Positions 35,638 through 46,006 of a stretch of DNA of 64,000 bases are shown here, piece after piece. How positions within the stretch are numbered: position 1 is the first letter of the stretch; each line of letters starts with the position of its first letter. A model generated the notes under the pieces. The model ran no database searches. It was not told the DNA's origin and saw only the letters and a program-made list of their open reading frames with translations. This DNA comes from Cereibacter azotoformans (lineage in GTDB: Bacteria; Pseudomonadota; Alphaproteobacteria; Rhodobacterales; Rhodobacteraceae). The translations under genes and the position numbers were made by a program. The stretch covers positions 2,046,001 through 2,110,000 of the forward strand of contig JAGFXX010000001.1 in NCBI GenBank assembly GCA_017599285.1, read 5' to 3'.

Positions 35638-36801
35638 TCAGGCCCAGCGTCCCTCGAAGTCCTGCGGCACCAGCAGATTGTGCGGCCCCAGTGCCTTGAC
35701 GTCCTTCTCGCCGCACAGCGCCATCGAGACGTCCAGTTCCTTCCAGATCACCTCGAGCGCGCGCCGCACGCCCGCCTCGCCCATCGCGCCGAGGCCATAG
35801 ATGTAGGAGCGGCCGATGTAGGTGCCCTTCGCCCCCATCGCGAGCGCCTTCAGCACGTCCTGTCCCGACCGGATGCCCCCGTCCATGTGGATCTCGACCT
35901 GATCGCCCACCGCCCGAACGATCGGCGGCAGCATGCGGATCGACGACAACGCCCCGTCCAGCTGCCGCCCGCCGTGGTTCGAGACGATGATCGCCTCGGC
36001 CCCGAAATCCGCGGCGCGGCGGGCATCCTCCTCGTCGAGGATGCCCTTCAGGATCAGCTTGCCGCCCCACTTGTCGCGCAGCCGGGCGATCTTGCCCCAG
36101 TCGAGCTGCGGATCGAACTGCTCGGCGGTCCAGCTTGCGAGGCTCGTCGTATCGCCCACCCCCTTGGCATGACCCACGATGTTGCCGAAGGTGCGCCGCG
36201 GGGTCTTCAGCATCTCGAGGCCCCAGCCCCATTTCGTCGCCAGATCCATCATCACCGGCAGCGTCATCTTCGGCGGCGCCGAGAGGCCGTTCTTCAGATC
36301 CTTGTGACGCTGGCCGAGGATCTGCAGGTCGAGCGTCAGCACCAGCGCCGAGCAGCCCGCCTTCTTCGCCCGCTCGAGCATCGAATCGACGAACTCCTCG
36401 TCCTTCATGACGTAAAGCTGGAACCAGAAGGGTTTCGTGGTGGCCGCCGCCACGTCCTCGACCGAACAGATCGACATGGTGGACAGCGTGTAGGGCACGC
36501 CGAAGGCCTCGGCCGCGCGGGCCGCCTTGATCTCGCCATCGGCGCATTGCATCCCGGTCAGCCCGACCGGGGCCAGCGCGACCGGCATGGACACCTCCTG
36601 CCCGATCATCGTGGATCGGGTCGAGCGGCCCAGCATGTCCACGGCGACCTTCTGGCGGAGCCGGATCTTCTGGAAGTCCGAGCAGTTGTCGCGGAAGGTC
36701 TGCTCGGAGTAGCTGCCCGACTCGCAATAGTCGAAGAACATGCGCGGCGTGCGCCGGCGGTGCATCCGCTTCAGATCCTCGATGCAGGTGATGACGGGCA
36801 T
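35638..36801 (-). CDS. lldD: FMN-dependent alpha-hydroxy-acid (L-lactate) dehydrogenase
   Basis: This 387-aa member of the lactate/glycolate oxidase family oxidises 2-hydroxy acids through FMN. Motifs include FFDYCESGSYSEQTFRDN, PVALAPVGLTGMQ, the catalytic His in VSNHGGRQLDGA and MDGGIRSGQDVLKALAMGA. By length and sequence L-lactate dehydrogenase (cytochrome or quinone-linked) is the best guess; other 2-hydroxy acids are possible. It lies 136 bp upstream of rplY and on the same strand, but is probably a separate unit. Confidence 0.9.
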   Translation of the reverse strand: MPVITCIEDLKRMHRRRTPRMFFDYCESGSYSEQTFRDNCSDFQKIRLRQKVAVDMLGRSTRSTMIGQEVSMPVALAPVGLTGMQCADGEIKAARAAEAFGVPYTLSTMSICSVEDVAAATTKPFWFQLYVMKDEEFVDSMLERAKKAGCSALVLTLDLQILGQRHKDLKNGLSAPPKMTLPVMMDLATKWGWGLEMLKTPRRTFGNIVGHAKGVGDTTSLASWTAEQFDPQLDWGKIARLRDKWGGKLILKGILDEEDARRAADFGAEAIIVSNHGGRQLDGALSSIRMLPPIVRAVGDQVEIHMDGGIRSGQDVLKALAMGAKGTYIGRSYIYGLGAMGEAGVRRALEVIWKELDVSMALCGEKDVKALGPHNLLVPQDFEGRWA

Positions 36802-36971
36802 GGTGCTCTCCGGCTGGAACTGGTCATGTTTCCTTACCGGCCATGCCGCAACAGATCAACGGATGATGCAGCGCCGACAGGCACCTCCCGCGCCGCGGGC
36901 CGAAATCCCGACAGGGGCCGGCGGGCGCGGATGGCCGCCAGAGAGACCGCGTCCGCTCGTTCCGTGGCAAC

Positions 36972-37006
36972 GCCGTCGGCGGGGGTTCGATGCCCCCGGC
37001 GACGGC
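36972..37006 (-). terminator. Strong hairpin downstream of trpA
   Basis: Two 14-nt arms pair with a single mismatch (GCCGTCGGCGGGGG with CCCCCGGCGACGGC) round a 7-nt loop. It starts 22 bp past the trpA stop on the minus strand. No clear U-run follows. Confidence 0.6.
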
Positions 37007-37028
37007 ACCTCCCCCGGCCGTTTCCCCG

Positions 37029-37820
37029 TCAGGCGGCGTGAGCGCCGGCCGCCAGCGCCGCCACCCGGTCCAGCACCTCCGCGACCGGACGGCCCTCCGC
37101 CACGAGCTTCACGATCGCCGAGCCAACCACGCAGCCGTCGGCCACGCCCGCGATGTCCCGCGCCGCCTCGGGCGAGGTGATGCCGAATCCCACGATCACC
37201 GGCAGGTCCGTCGCCGCCTTCAGCCGCGCCACCTCGGGCGCCACATCCACCGCCTGCGCGGCGGCCGCCCCGGTGATCCCGGTGATCGAGACGTAATAGA
37301 CGAAGCCCGACGTGTTCTGCAGCACCTTGGGCAGGCGGCGGTCGTCGGTCGTGGGGGTGGCCAGCCGGATGAAGTTCAGCCCCGCCGCCTGAGCGGGCAG
37401 GCACAGCTCGGCATCCTCCTCGGGCGGCAGGTCCACCACGATCAGCCCGTCGATCCCGGCCTCCTGCGCCTCGGCCACAAAGCGGTCCACGCCGCGCGCA
37501 TGGATCGGGTTGTAGTATCCCATCATGACGATCGGGGTCGAAGCATCGCCCCTGCGGAACTCCCGCACCATCGCGAGCGTCCTTGCCAGCGTCTGCCCAC
37601 CCTCGAGCGCGCGCTGCCCCGCCGTCTGGATCGTCGGCCCGTCCGCCATCGGATCGGTAAAGGGCATGCCCAGCTCGATGATGTCCACGCCCGCGCCGGG
37701 CAGGCCCTTCATCACCTCGAGCGAGGTCTCGAGATCGGGATCGCCCGCCATGATATAGGCCACGAAGGCCTTCTTCCCCTCGGCCCGAAGCCGCCGGAAG
37801 GTGTCATCGATCCGCGTCAT
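37029..37820 (-). CDS. trpA: Tryptophan synthase alpha subunit
   Basis: The product is 263 aa. It cleaves indole-3-glycerol phosphate to indole for the beta subunit. Catalytic Glu and Asp are in [14 protein letters not shown]; the glycine loops VSITGITGA and [11 protein letters not shown] bind phosphate. The length is normal. trpB is not in the window: the gene is alone here, divergent from ychF. The start ATG at 37820 matches the family start MTRIDDTF. Confidence 0.95.
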   Translation of the reverse strand: MTRIDDTFRRLRAEGKKAFVAYIMAGDPDLETSLEVMKGLPGAGVDIIELGMPFTDPMADGPTIQTAGQRALEGGQTLARTLAMVREFRRGDASTPIVMMGYYNPIHARGVDRFVAEAQEAGIDGLIVVDLPPEEDAELCLPAQAAGLNFIRLATPTTDDRRLPKVLQNTSGFVYYVSITGITGAAAAQAVDVAPEVARLKAATDLPVIVGFGITSPEAARDIAGVADGCVVGSAIVKLVAEGRPVAEVLDRVAALAAGAHAA

Positions 37821-38089
37821 TGCCCTGCCCTCGCCCGTGTCGGCTGCCGGTTTGCGTCACCGGCGCGGGAAAATCAATGGGCGGAAGGGCGCGCCCCCCT
37901 CCCGGATCGTTCGGCCGCCGGCGCACCGGCTGGTTCCATTCCCCTTCGCGCAAGCCCGCGCGCTCGCCGCCGAGCCCCCGGCCGTCGCCTCGCGGCCGCG
38001 GCCGGGCAGGCGCTCCATGCCCTCCGCCGCCCGCTTGCCTTGGATGGGGCGCTTCCCTATGAAGCGGCAGAGCTTTCAAGGAGTGGATC

Positions 38090-39187
38090 ATGGGCTTCCG
38101 CATGGGGATCGTCGGCTTGCCGAACGTGGGCAAATCCACGCTCTTCAACGCCCTCACCCGCACCGCCGCCGCGCAGGCGGCCAACTTTCCCTTCTGCACC
38201 ATCGAGCCCAACGTGGGCGAGGTCGCCGTTCCCGACGCGCGGCTCGACATTCTCGCGAAGATCGCGGGCTCCAGGCAGATCATCCCGACGCGCATGACCT
38301 TCGTCGATATCGCGGGCCTCGTCCGCGGCGCCTCGAGGGGCGAGGGCCTTGGCAACCAGTTCCTCGCCAACATCCGCGAATGCGACGCCATCGCCCATGT
38401 GCTGCGCTGCTTCGAGGACGGCGACATCACCCATGTCGAGGGGCGTATCGACCCCGTGGCCGATGCCGAGACGATCGAGACCGAGCTGATGCTCGCCGAC
38501 ATGGATTCGATCGAGCGGCGGCTGTCGAACCTCTCGCGCAAGCTCAAGGGCGGCGACAAGGAGGCCGCCGATCAGGACCGCCTGCTGCGCGCCGCGCTGG
38601 CGGCGCTCGAGGCGGGCAAGCCGGCCCGGACGGTGGCGGTCTCGGCCGACGACCAGCGCGCCTGGCGGATGCTGCAGCTTCTGACCGCCAAGCCCGTCCT
38701 CTATGTCTGCAACGTCGAGGAATCCTCGGCGGCCAGCGGCAATTCCCAGTCGGCCCGGGTGGCCGAGATGGCCAAGGCGCAGGGCGCGGCCACGGTGGTG
38801 ATCTCGGCCCGCATCGAAGAGGAGATCGCCCAGCTTCCCGCCGAGGAGGCCGCGATGTTCCTCGAGGAAATGGGTCTCGAGGAAGCCGGGCTCGACCGGC
38901 TGATCCGCGCGGGCTATCAGCTTCTCGGCCTGCAGACCTACTTCACCGTCGGGCCGAAGGAGGCGCGCGCCTGGACGATCACCAAAGGGATGCTCGCCCC
39001 GCAGGCCGCCGGCGTGATCCACGGCGACTTCGAGAAGGGCTTCATCCGCGCCGAGACAGTGGCCTACGAGGATTATGTCGCAGGACAGGGCGAGGCGGGC
39101 GCCAAGGAGGCCGGCAAGTTCCGCATCGAAGGCAAGACCTACGAGGTTCAGGACGGCGACGTGCTGCACTTCCTGTTCAACGCCTGA
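38090..39187 (+). CDS. ychF: Redox-regulated ATPase/GTPase YchF (OLA1-like)
   Basis: The product is 365 aa. The P-loop [15 protein letters not shown], switch region [18 protein letters not shown] and G3-like DIAGLV are present; the fourth nucleotide motif is the YchF form that favours ATP (CNVEES region). A C-terminal TGS domain begins near residue 280 ([14 protein letters not shown]) and ends LHFLFNA. It binds ribosomes and takes part in stress responses. It is divergent from trpA, with a 269-bp gap in which no other feature was recognised. Confidence 0.95.
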   Translation: MGFRMGIVGLPNVGKSTLFNALTRTAAAQAANFPFCTIEPNVGEVAVPDARLDILAKIAGSRQIIPTRMTFVDIAGLVRGASRGEGLGNQFLANIRECDAIAHVLRCFEDGDITHVEGRIDPVADAETIETELMLADMDSIERRLSNLSRKLKGGDKEAADQDRLLRAALAALEAGKPARTVAVSADDQRAWRMLQLLTAKPVLYVCNVEESSAASGNSQSARVAEMAKAQGAATVVISARIEEEIAQLPAEEAAMFLEEMGLEEAGLDRLIRAGYQLLGLQTYFTVGPKEARAWTITKGMLAPQAAGVIHGDFEKGFIRAETVAYEDYVAGQGEAGAKEAGKFRIEGKTYEVQDGDVLHFLFNA

Positions 39188-39232
39188 GGGAACTTCTCGA
39201 CCTGCGCCTGGGCCGGGGCACGGACGGGGGCG

Positions 39233-42200
39233 TCACGCCTGCTGCAGATCGATGATGTTGGCCCCGGGGCAGGCGTCCCGGGCGATCTCGCACAGGTGGC
39301 GGTGGTGGGTGAGGTAGATCACCTGCCCCACCCGCGACATCTCGGACAGCAGCGCGAAGGCCGCGGCCGAGCGGTCGTCGTCGAAGGTCTCCATGATGTC
39401 GTCGGCGATGAAGGGCACGGCCGGCCGGCTTTGCGCAAGCTCGTGGTAGCCCGCGATCCGCAGAGCCAGATAGAGCTGGAACCGCGTGCCCTTGGAAAGA
39501 TCCGTCGCAAGCTTGGTGCCACCGTCCGCGCCCAGGGCGACCAGCACCTCCTGCGCGCCGTCCGGCTGGGCGGCAAGACCCGAATAGGCGCCCCGGCTGA
39601 GCAGGCGGAAGGCGGCGGCGGCACGGGCGAGCATGGCGCTGCGATGCTGGTCCCGGTAGCGGCGGAGCCCGGCCTCGACCGCGATCAGCCCGAAGCGGGC
39701 GGCCAGATGCTCCCGCGCCCGGTCGTGGATCTCGAGCAGCAGGTTCTCCCGCTCGAACGCCAGGCGGGCAAGGGCGTCATCGCCCCCCACCGCCTCGATC
39801 TGGCGCGCCGCCTCGAGATGGGCGGCCAGACAGGTCTCGGTCCGCGCCCGTAGAAGCTGCTGATCCGCCTTCAGCGTCCCGATCCGCTGGCGGAGGGCTT
39901 CGGGATCGTCCCCCTCGGCCGGACAGGGCCGCCCCGCAAGAGCCGCATCCAGCGCCGCAAGTTCCCGGCGCAAGGTCGTGGCCTCGAGGCAGGCTGCGAC
40001 ATGGTCCGAAAGGCTGCCCTCCTCCCAGCCCAGCGAGGCGCCCAGCGCCGCGGCCTCCTGCTGCCGGGCCGCAAGGGCGCGGCGATCCTCGGCATCCTGG
40101 CACCGCTCGTCCGCGATCTGCGCGGCCAGCTGGTGCCGGTCGCGAAGCGCGTCCTGGGCCCGGCGCAGCCGTGCCAGCACCTCAGGCCATGCCGTCGCCT
40201 CGTCCAGATCGAGCGCCGTCAGCACCTCGGCCCGCGCCCGGCGGAAGCGATCCCGGTTCGCCTCCATCTTGGAGATCCGGTCCTCGAGCCCGGCAAGGGT
40301 GCGGTCGGTCGCCCCCAGCTCGTCGAGCAGGTCGAGCATCCGGCCCAGTTCCGGCGACATGTCGGGATGGTCGGCGAGGAGGGTGCCGCGGCTTGCGGCC
40401 GCCCACTCCCGCTGCCAGCGGGCGAGGCCCTCAGCGGCCTCCCGGTCCGCCTGTTCCCGCTCGCGCAGGTCGGAGAGCAGCGCGGCGAGATGCCGCCGGG
40501 CCTCGCGCCGCCGCTCGGCCGCCTCGTTGCGCGCGGCAGCAAGGGCCAGAAGCGGCTCATAGGCGCCCTCCGACTGCCCGAGCGCCGCGGCAAGCGCCTG
40601 CGCGGCTCCGGCCACGGCCTCGTCGGCGCGGCGGAGGCCGGCCTCGGCCTCGCGGCACGCGGCAAGCGCCGCGAGGGCCGCCTGCCGCAGCTCGAGCCAC
40701 GCCTTCAGATCCGCAAGGGACATGTGCCCGAGGCCCAGCCGGGCGCATGTCTCCGCGACCGCATCCCGGATGCCGGCCGATGCCGCCGCTGCGCCATCCT
40801 GCCGGGTCCGGGACGCGGAAAGCCTGTCCGAGAGCCGGTCCTCATCGGCCTGATCGAGCGCCTCTCGCCGGGCTTCGGCCATGGCCTCGGCCAGCAGGGA
40901 CGAGAGGCGGTCATCCTCGCGCATCGCCTGCTCGAACCTCGTCGCGCTGTCGGCATCCAGCGTCGCGAGATGGGCAGCCCAGAGCGACTCCCGCCGGCCT
41001 CGCACGGCGGCCACATCCGCCAGCGTGGCGCCTACGGCCGTCCCGGCTGCCATTCGCCGCGCTCGGTCGGACCGGACACGGTCCAGATCCGCGCCGACGG
41101 CCTCGGCCTCTCGGGCGGCATCGGCCTCTTCCTGACGGGCGGCCTCCAGACGGGCCTCCCATCCGGCGATCTGCGCAGGCGATGGGACGGCAAGGGGCTC
41201 AAGGCTCTCGCCGTCGCCACTCCACGGAGCCAGACGCGCCAGCGCAGCCCCGAGCCGCTCCCGCGCCTGATCGCGGTCGCGCAGCGCACGCAGGCGGAGG
41301 TCGGCGGGGTCCTGCGCGCGCAGGCGGGCGAGAAGCGGCGACAGCATCGCCTCATCCTCGTCCGGGCCGGGATCGCCCAGCCGGTCGCGCTCGCGCGCCA
41401 GATGCTCGACCGCCTTTCGCCGCTCGGCCGCGGCGGCGCTGGCGGCGGCGGCAAGCCCGGACCGTTCCGCCAGCAGCGCCCGCATCCGGCCCAGCGTCGC
41501 GGCAGGCAGCACGAGATCGCCCGCGGCCCCCTCGGCGCGGCCAAGCTCGAACAGGAGCGCCTTGAGCCGCGCAAGCGCCTCGTCGGCCTCCTGCCGTCGG
41601 CGCGGCAGATCCTTGAGCGCCGCCTCATGCTCGGGCCGCAGCACCTCGGCCGCGTCGATGGCCTCGGACTGCCCGAGCACCGCCGGATCGGTGGCCAGCG
41701 CGGCCACCCGTGCGTCGAGCGCCTCAAGACGCACCCCCCGATCCGAGATCCGGGCCTCCAGCGTCAGGCGGTCACGCTCGATGGCCTCGACCCGGTCCCG
41801 CAGCGCCGGGTCGGCATCGGGCAGATGACGAATCGGGCCGAGCCGCACCTCGAGCCCCGCGCGCTGGCTGCGCAGCGGGACGGCGGCGGCAAGGTCCTGC
41901 AGATGCAGCAACTCGACCTGAAGGGCATCCTCGCGGGCCCGCGCCTCGCGCCACGCCGCCTCGGCCGCCGCCGCCTCGCGCGTGAGCCTCTGCAACGCCC
42001 CCGCCGTCACCTCGGTCTTGCGCCGGCGCGCGTCGAGATCCGCCAACTGCCGCCGGGCGTCGCAAAGCCAGCCGCTCCGCTTGCCGGTGCGGTGGAATCC
42101 GTCAAGCTCGGCCCGGACGCTCTCGAGTCGGGGCGCGAGATCGGAAAGGCCGGCGCTGGCCGAGAAGAGCATCTCGCCCAGATCGCCCCGGTTGGCGAGG

Positions 42201-42616
42201 ATGCTGTCGCCGCCCTTCTCGAGCGTGTCATCATCCAGCGAGAACATGGCCGAGTAGCCCTCGCGCGAGAGGCCGCCGAGCAGCGATTGCACCACGGTCT
42301 CGGGCAAAACGGCATCATGGCCGTCCAGCAGGCTCGCGTTGTTGCGCTTGAGCCGCCTGAGATCGAGCCGCCCCCCCGCATGGCTGAGCTGCGCCCCGAT
42401 CTGCATGGTCGGGCCGCGGTGGAGGAAGTCGTAGCGGCTGCGCAGCGGGATGCCGAACAGCAGGTCGAGCCAGGCCGAGAAGAGCGTGGACTTTCCCGCC
42501 TCGTTCGGTCCGAAGACCACATGCAGGTCCGGCCCGCCGGGTGCGGGGGCGGCGAAGTCCAGGCGCTTGTCGGTGAACCGGCCGTAGCGGGTCAGGTCGA
42601 GACGGTCGAGACGCAT
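39233..42616 (-). CDS. Large AAA ATPase with coiled coils, SbcC/YhaN-like
   Basis: The product is 1127 aa. The N-terminal P-loop is VVFGPNEAGKSTLFSAWLDL, as in the AAA_27/YhaN group of SMC-like ATPases. A very long Ala/Arg/Glu-rich region (about 170-950) is predicted coiled coil. The C-terminal half-site holds a signature-like SKGTRFQLYLALRIAGY and Walker B PFIADDIMETFDDDR. It overlaps the nuclease gene as TGATG (start ATG 42616), so the products surely work together as a Mre11-Rad50-type DNA-processing pair. No Zn-hook CxxC was seen, as is typical for YhaN rather than SbcC. Confidence 0.87.
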   Translation of the reverse strand: MRLDRLDLTRYGRFTDKRLDFAAPAPGGPDLHVVFGPNEAGKSTLFSAWLDLLFGIPLRSRYDFLHRGPTMQIGAQLSHAGGRLDLRRLKRNNASLLDGHDAVLPETVVQSLLGGLSREGYSAMFSLDDDTLEKGGDSILANRGDLGEMLFSASAGLSDLAPRLESVRAELDGFHRTGKRSGWLCDARRQLADLDARRRKTEVTAGALQRLTREAAAAEAAWREARAREDALQVELLHLQDLAAAVPLRSQRAGLEVRLGPIRHLPDADPALRDRVEAIERDRLTLEARISDRGVRLEALDARVAALATDPAVLGQSEAIDAAEVLRPEHEAALKDLPRRRQEADEALARLKALLFELGRAEGAAGDLVLPAATLGRMRALLAERSGLAAAASAAAAERRKAVEHLARERDRLGDPGPDEDEAMLSPLLARLRAQDPADLRLRALRDRDQARERLGAALARLAPWSGDGESLEPLAVPSPAQIAGWEARLEAARQEEADAAREAEAVGADLDRVRSDRARRMAAGTAVGATLADVAAVRGRRESLWAAHLATLDADSATRFEQAMREDDRLSSLLAEAMAEARREALDQADEDRLSDRLSASRTRQDGAAAASAGIRDAVAETCARLGLGHMSLADLKAWLELRQAALAALAACREAEAGLRRADEAVAGAAQALAAALGQSEGAYEPLLALAAARNEAAERRREARRHLAALLSDLREREQADREAAEGLARWQREWAAASRGTLLADHPDMSPELGRMLDLLDELGATDRTLAGLEDRISKMEANRDRFRRARAEVLTALDLDEATAWPEVLARLRRAQDALRDRHQLAAQIADERCQDAEDRRALAARQQEAAALGASLGWEEGSLSDHVAACLEATTLRRELAALDAALAGRPCPAEGDDPEALRQRIGTLKADQQLLRARTETCLAAHLEAARQIEAVGGDDALARLAFERENLLLEIHDRAREHLAARFGLIAVEAGLRRYRDQHRSAMLARAAAAFRLLSRGAYSGLAAQPDGAQEVLVALGADGGTKLATDLSKGTRFQLYLALRIAGYHELAQSRPAVPFIADDIMETFDDDRSAAAFALLSEMSRVGQVIYLTHHRHLCEIARDACPGANIIDLQQA

Positions 42617-43872
42617 CACCCGGTCCTGTCGCTGGCGAGGCGGGCAAGAACGGCCGGCGAGCCCTCGGCCAGCAGGCGCTGGCAGAGCGCGGCCAGCTCT
42701 GCCTCATCCGCGCCCAGCATGTCGCGCAACTCGGGCGGAAGATCGCGCGCCAGATCCTGCGCGGCCGAGGCAAGGGCCGCGGCAAGGCCCGGATCGGCCG
42801 GAAGATCCTGCCGCACCATCCGCACCAGATCCGCGGGCAGCTGCGCCTCGATCGCGGCCGCCTGCCCGTCGGCCAACTGGCATTCGAGCCTGTCGATCCA
42901 GACCCCGGCATCGGCCGCGAAGGACCGCGCCTCCTCGGTCAGCCGGTCAAGATCGCGCCGCACCCGCCAGGCAAGCGGCGAGGCGCCCTGCAGGACGGGC
43001 CGCAGGACGAGGTGATCCTCGAAGCGGGGGGCGCGGCCGATGCGGTTGATCTCGGTCTCGAGGCGTTTGAGCAGGTCCGGCCAGTCCTCGACCGGGCCGC
43101 AGTCGATCGCCATCCGGTCGAACCGGAGAGGCGCGACCTGCCGCGGCTCTGTCGTCACACTCCCGTCATCGGTTACGGTGACCAGCGTGACGGACATCGG
43201 CCCCGCCTCGCCGATATCGCGGCCCTGCGGGATGCCGGGCATGACGATGGTCGCCCGTCCCGCATGTTCGAAGCGGCGGTGGATATGGCCGAGGGCCCAG
43301 TAGTCGTAGCCATGCGCCTCCAGCTCGGCGAGGCTGCAGGGCGCATAAGGATCGTGACCGGGGCTGCCGTTCAGGCTGGTGTGCAGCATGCCGATGTTGA
43401 AGGCGCCCTGTTTCGGCGGAGGATAGCGCGGAAGCAGGCTTTCGGCGGCATGGACCTCGCGGAAACTGAGGCCGTGGATGGCGATCCGGTCGCCGTCGAT
43501 CTCCAGCTCCTGCGTCGAGGGGCGCCCACCGAATACGAGCGTGTTGTCGGGGGCCTCCAGCTCTCCGGTCTGGCGGGCCATCGCGTCATGGTTGCCCCGG
43601 ATGATGTAACAGCGGATGCCCGCGCGATGCAGCCTCAGGAGCTCCTGCTTGAGGAAGCGTGGCGTCTTGGTGGAGCTGTAGTCCCCGTCCCACAGGTCGC
43701 CCGCGATCAGCAGGAAGGCCGCGCGCTCACCGATGCACAGATCGACGATGCGGGAAAAGGCCGCGCGGGACGCGCCGGCGACCTCGCGGGCAAGGGCGGC
43801 GTCACGGAAGGCGATGGCCTTCAGCGGCGCATCGAGATGAAGATCAGCCGTGTGGACGAAGCGAAAGCTCAA
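42616..43872 (-). CDS. Metallophosphoesterase DNA-repair nuclease, SbcD/YhaO-like
   Basis: The product is 418 aa. Mre11-type phosphodiesterase motifs occur in order: HTADLHLDAPLK, LLIAGDLWDGDY, IIRGNHDAM, GMLHTSL and WALGHIHRR. The rest is a helical capping/C-terminal part. It would bind two metal ions and cut DNA ends or hairpins with the downstream ATPase. It is the first gene of a two-gene operon, divergent from the Fe-S assembly genes. The specific substrate of YhaO-type nucleases is not known to me. Confidence 0.9.
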   Translation of the reverse strand: MSFRFVHTADLHLDAPLKAIAFRDAALAREVAGASRAAFSRIVDLCIGERAAFLLIAGDLWDGDYSSTKTPRFLKQELLRLHRAGIRCYIIRGNHDAMARQTGELEAPDNTLVFGGRPSTQELEIDGDRIAIHGLSFREVHAAESLLPRYPPPKQGAFNIGMLHTSLNGSPGHDPYAPCSLAELEAHGYDYWALGHIHRRFEHAGRATIVMPGIPQGRDIGEAGPMSVTLVTVTDDGSVTTEPRQVAPLRFDRMAIDCGPVEDWPDLLKRLETEINRIGRAPRFEDHLVLRPVLQGASPLAWRVRRDLDRLTEEARSFAADAGVWIDRLECQLADGQAAAIEAQLPADLVRMVRQDLPADPGLAAALASAAQDLARDLPPELRDMLGADEAELAALCQRLLAEGSPAVLARLASDRTG

Positions 43873-44063
43873 CGAGAAACACCCATCGGATCAGGCTCGC
43901 GACTATGGAGCGCGGGACGTTCGCCCCGCAAGCCCGCCTTGTCGCGGATTTTCCGCAGACGCGCCAGACGTGGGTGGAACTCCCCGTCGCCGCGGACCTC
44001 GTCGCCACTGGACCTCGCGGCCGTCTTTCCTTATATAAACTGTCAGAAACGCGCGAGGCTCCC

Positions 44064-44426
44064 ATGAACCAGCAACAGGACATGATCGAGGGCGCCCCCC
44101 TCATCAAGCCGTCGACGACCGACCATCCGCTCTACGAGACGATCGTCGAGGCCTGCCGCACGGTTTACGACCCCGAGATCCCGGTGAACATCTTCGACCT
44201 CGGCCTGATCTACACGATCGACATTTCGGCCGAGAACGATATCGAGATCATAATGACGCTCACCGCACCGGGCTGCCCGGTGGCGGGCGAGATGCCCGGC
44301 TGGGTGCAGGATGCGGTCGAGCCGGTTGCGGGGGTGAAGTCCGTCGCCGTCGGCATGACCTTCGATCCGCCCTGGGGCATGGACATGATGTCCGACGAGG
44401 CCCGGCTCGAACTCGGCTTCATGTAA
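44064..44426 (+). CDS. SUF-system Fe-S assembly protein, MIP18/DUF59 family (SufT-like)
   Basis: The product is 120 aa. The DUF59 fold signature [20 protein letters not shown], then [20 protein letters not shown] and [20 protein letters not shown], is clear. The TAPGCP cysteine is the conserved one used in Fe-S carrier or scaffold function. In many genomes it sits at the end of the suf operon; here it is followed, 120 bp later, by an A-type carrier gene and no other suf genes are visible. The ATG at 44064 is set by the family start. Confidence 0.88.
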   Translation: MNQQQDMIEGAPLIKPSTTDHPLYETIVEACRTVYDPEIPVNIFDLGLIYTIDISAENDIEIIMTLTAPGCPVAGEMPGWVQDAVEPVAGVKSVAVGMTFDPPWGMDMMSDEARLELGFM

Positions 44427-44546
44427 GGGCACCAGGGCAGGATGCGGCTCTCCCGCCGGCACGGGACGCGCCGGCAGCCCGTCTCCGGGACTTGAGACCG
44501 GCCCTTCCTCCTCCCATATCCGCCCGACAAGCGAGAGGTTCTTCCG

Positions 44547-44903
44547 ATGTTCTCCATCCCCGGCAAGCAGGCCGTCACCCTCACCCCCGCCGCCGCCCGG
44601 CAGATCGCGCGGCTGATGCAGAAGCAGGGCTCCAAGGGGCTGCGCATCGGCGTGAAGAAGGGCGGCTGCGCGGGCATGGAATACACGATGGATTACGTCG
44701 CGGACATCAACCCGATGGACGAGACGGTCGAGCAGGAGGGCGCCCGGGTCATGATCGCCCCGATGGCCCAGATGTTCCTGTTCGGAACCGAGATCGACTA
44801 CGAGACGGGGCTCATCGAATCCGGCTTCAAGTTCCGCAATCCGAATGTGGTGGATGCCTGCGGCTGCGGCGAATCGATCAAGTTCCGCGACGCCGAAGCC
44901 TGA
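44547..44903 (+). CDS. sufA: A-type iron-sulfur carrier (SufA/IscA-like)
   Basis: The product is 118 aa, the HesB/IscA fold. It has the three conserved cysteines: one in [10 protein letters not shown] and two in DACGCGES. It carries or transfers Fe-S clusters to target apoproteins. The first 12 residues form a short lead. A ribosome site GAGAGG lies upstream. It probably acts with the DUF59 protein just upstream; tpiA follows after 68 bp. Confidence 0.92.
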   Translation: MFSIPGKQAVTLTPAAARQIARLMQKQGSKGLRIGVKKGGCAGMEYTMDYVADINPMDETVEQEGARVMIAPMAQMFLFGTEIDYETGLIESGFKFRNPNVVDACGCGESIKFRDAEA

Positions 44904-44971
44904 GCCAAGGCTTTTCCCGCCGGCCCGCTTGGCATAACAAGTCCCCGACCGAAACACACAAGGGGACGGAC

Positions 44972-45709
44972 ATGCGCAAGCTTGCAGCGGGGAACTGGAA
45001 GATGAACGGAACCGAGGCCGATCTCGCAGAGATCGATGCCCTGATGGCCGCCCATCCGGCGCCGCACTGCGAGATGCTGATCTGCCCGCCTGCGACGCTG
45101 CTGTCCCGCATGGCGGCGCGCGCGACGTCGGACCTGATGGTCGGCGGTCAGGACTGCCACCCCAAGGTCTCGGGCGCCCATACCGGCGACATTTCCGCCG
45201 CCATGCTGGCCGATGCCGGGGCCAGCCATGTGATCCTCGGCCATTCGGAGCGCCGGGCGGACCACGGCGAGAGCGACTCGCTCGTCAGGCTCAAGGCCGA
45301 GGCGGTCCATGCCGCGGGGCTTGTGGCGATCATCTGCGTGGGCGAGACCGAGGCGCAGCGCGACGCGGGCCAGACGCTCGACGTGATCGGGGCGCAACTC
45401 GCGGGCTCGGTGCCCGACGGCGCCACGGCCCTCCGGACCGTGATCGCCTATGAGCCGGTCTGGGCGATCGGCACCGGGCGCACGCCCACGACCGCCGAGA
45501 TTGCCGAAGTCCACGGCTTCCTGCGCGCCCGTCTGGCCGAGCGTTTCGCGGATGCGAGCGGCTTCCGCCTGCTCTACGGCGGCTCGGTGAAACCCTCGAA
45601 CGCGGCCGAGATCTTCGCGGTGCCGAACGTGGACGGGGCGCTCGTCGGCGGCGCAAGCCTCAAGGCCGCGGATTTCGGCGGCATCGTCGCCGCCCTCTCG
45701 GCCGCCTGA
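44972..45709 (+). CDS. tpiA: Triosephosphate isomerase
   Basis: The product is 245 aa. Catalytic residues are visible: Lys10 in AAGNWKMNG, His in [11 protein letters not shown] and Glu in [11 protein letters not shown]; the phosphate-binding YGGSVKPSN and [10 protein letters not shown] loops close the barrel. It interconverts dihydroxyacetone phosphate and glyceraldehyde 3-phosphate. AAGGGGACGG precedes the ATG. A stem-loop follows the stop. Confidence 0.96.
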   Translation: MRKLAAGNWKMNGTEADLAEIDALMAAHPAPHCEMLICPPATLLSRMAARATSDLMVGGQDCHPKVSGAHTGDISAAMLADAGASHVILGHSERRADHGESDSLVRLKAEAVHAAGLVAIICVGETEAQRDAGQTLDVIGAQLAGSVPDGATALRTVIAYEPVWAIGTGRTPTTAEIAEVHGFLRARLAERFADASGFRLLYGGSVKPSNAAEIFAVPNVDGALVGGASLKAADFGGIVAALSAA

Positions 45710-45724
45710 CGTCCGCGCGCGCGC

Positions 45725-45744
45725 CCCTCCCGCCCACGGGAGGG
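45725..45744 (+). terminator. Hairpin after tpiA
   Basis: An 8-bp stem CCCTCCCG/CGGGAGGG with a 4-nt loop lies 16 bp after the tpiA stop. No U-run follows. Confidence 0.5.
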
Positions 45745-45786
45745 CCCCGCCCGCAATGCACAGGAGGAATGCGCGCATCCGGCGCC

Positions 45787-45838
45787 CTTTCATTCTGGCC
45801 GAAATATCCCGGGGTCCGGGGCAGAGCCCCGGCGGCCG
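45787..45838 (-). repeat. Dispersed hairpin/AT-core repeat, copy 4
   Basis: On the minus strand the hairpin CCGGGGC-TCT-GCCCCGG (45832-45816) is followed by CCCGGGATATTTCGGCCAG and AATGAAAG. It is nearly the same as copy 1 in both arms. It lies in the 297-bp gap between tpiA and the P450 gene; apart from this and the tpiA hairpin nothing else was recognised in the gap. Confidence 0.8.
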
Positions 45839-46006
45839 GCCCCGGTTGACCCACCCACCGCATCTTCCTCCGGGATGCAATACTGCCGGGCGGGACCGAC
45901 CACCCGCCGGCGAACTGGACAGCCAGCGGCCCGTCGGTCATCCTTTCGGGGCGGGGCCCGGTCAGTGGCCAGGCTCCGCCGACAGCGCGGAACCCTTGCC
46001 CGGCCG

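Noticed and set aside
36802-37028. Possible tRNA-like fold in the trpA-lldD gap
   Set aside because: Only a strong inverted repeat was found; no tRNA arms, TTC loop or CCA end.
40001-43015. 1004-codon plus-strand frame opposite the YhaN-like ATPase
   Set aside because: Shadow of an Ala/Arg/Glu-rich coiled-coil gene; no motif and no ribosome site.
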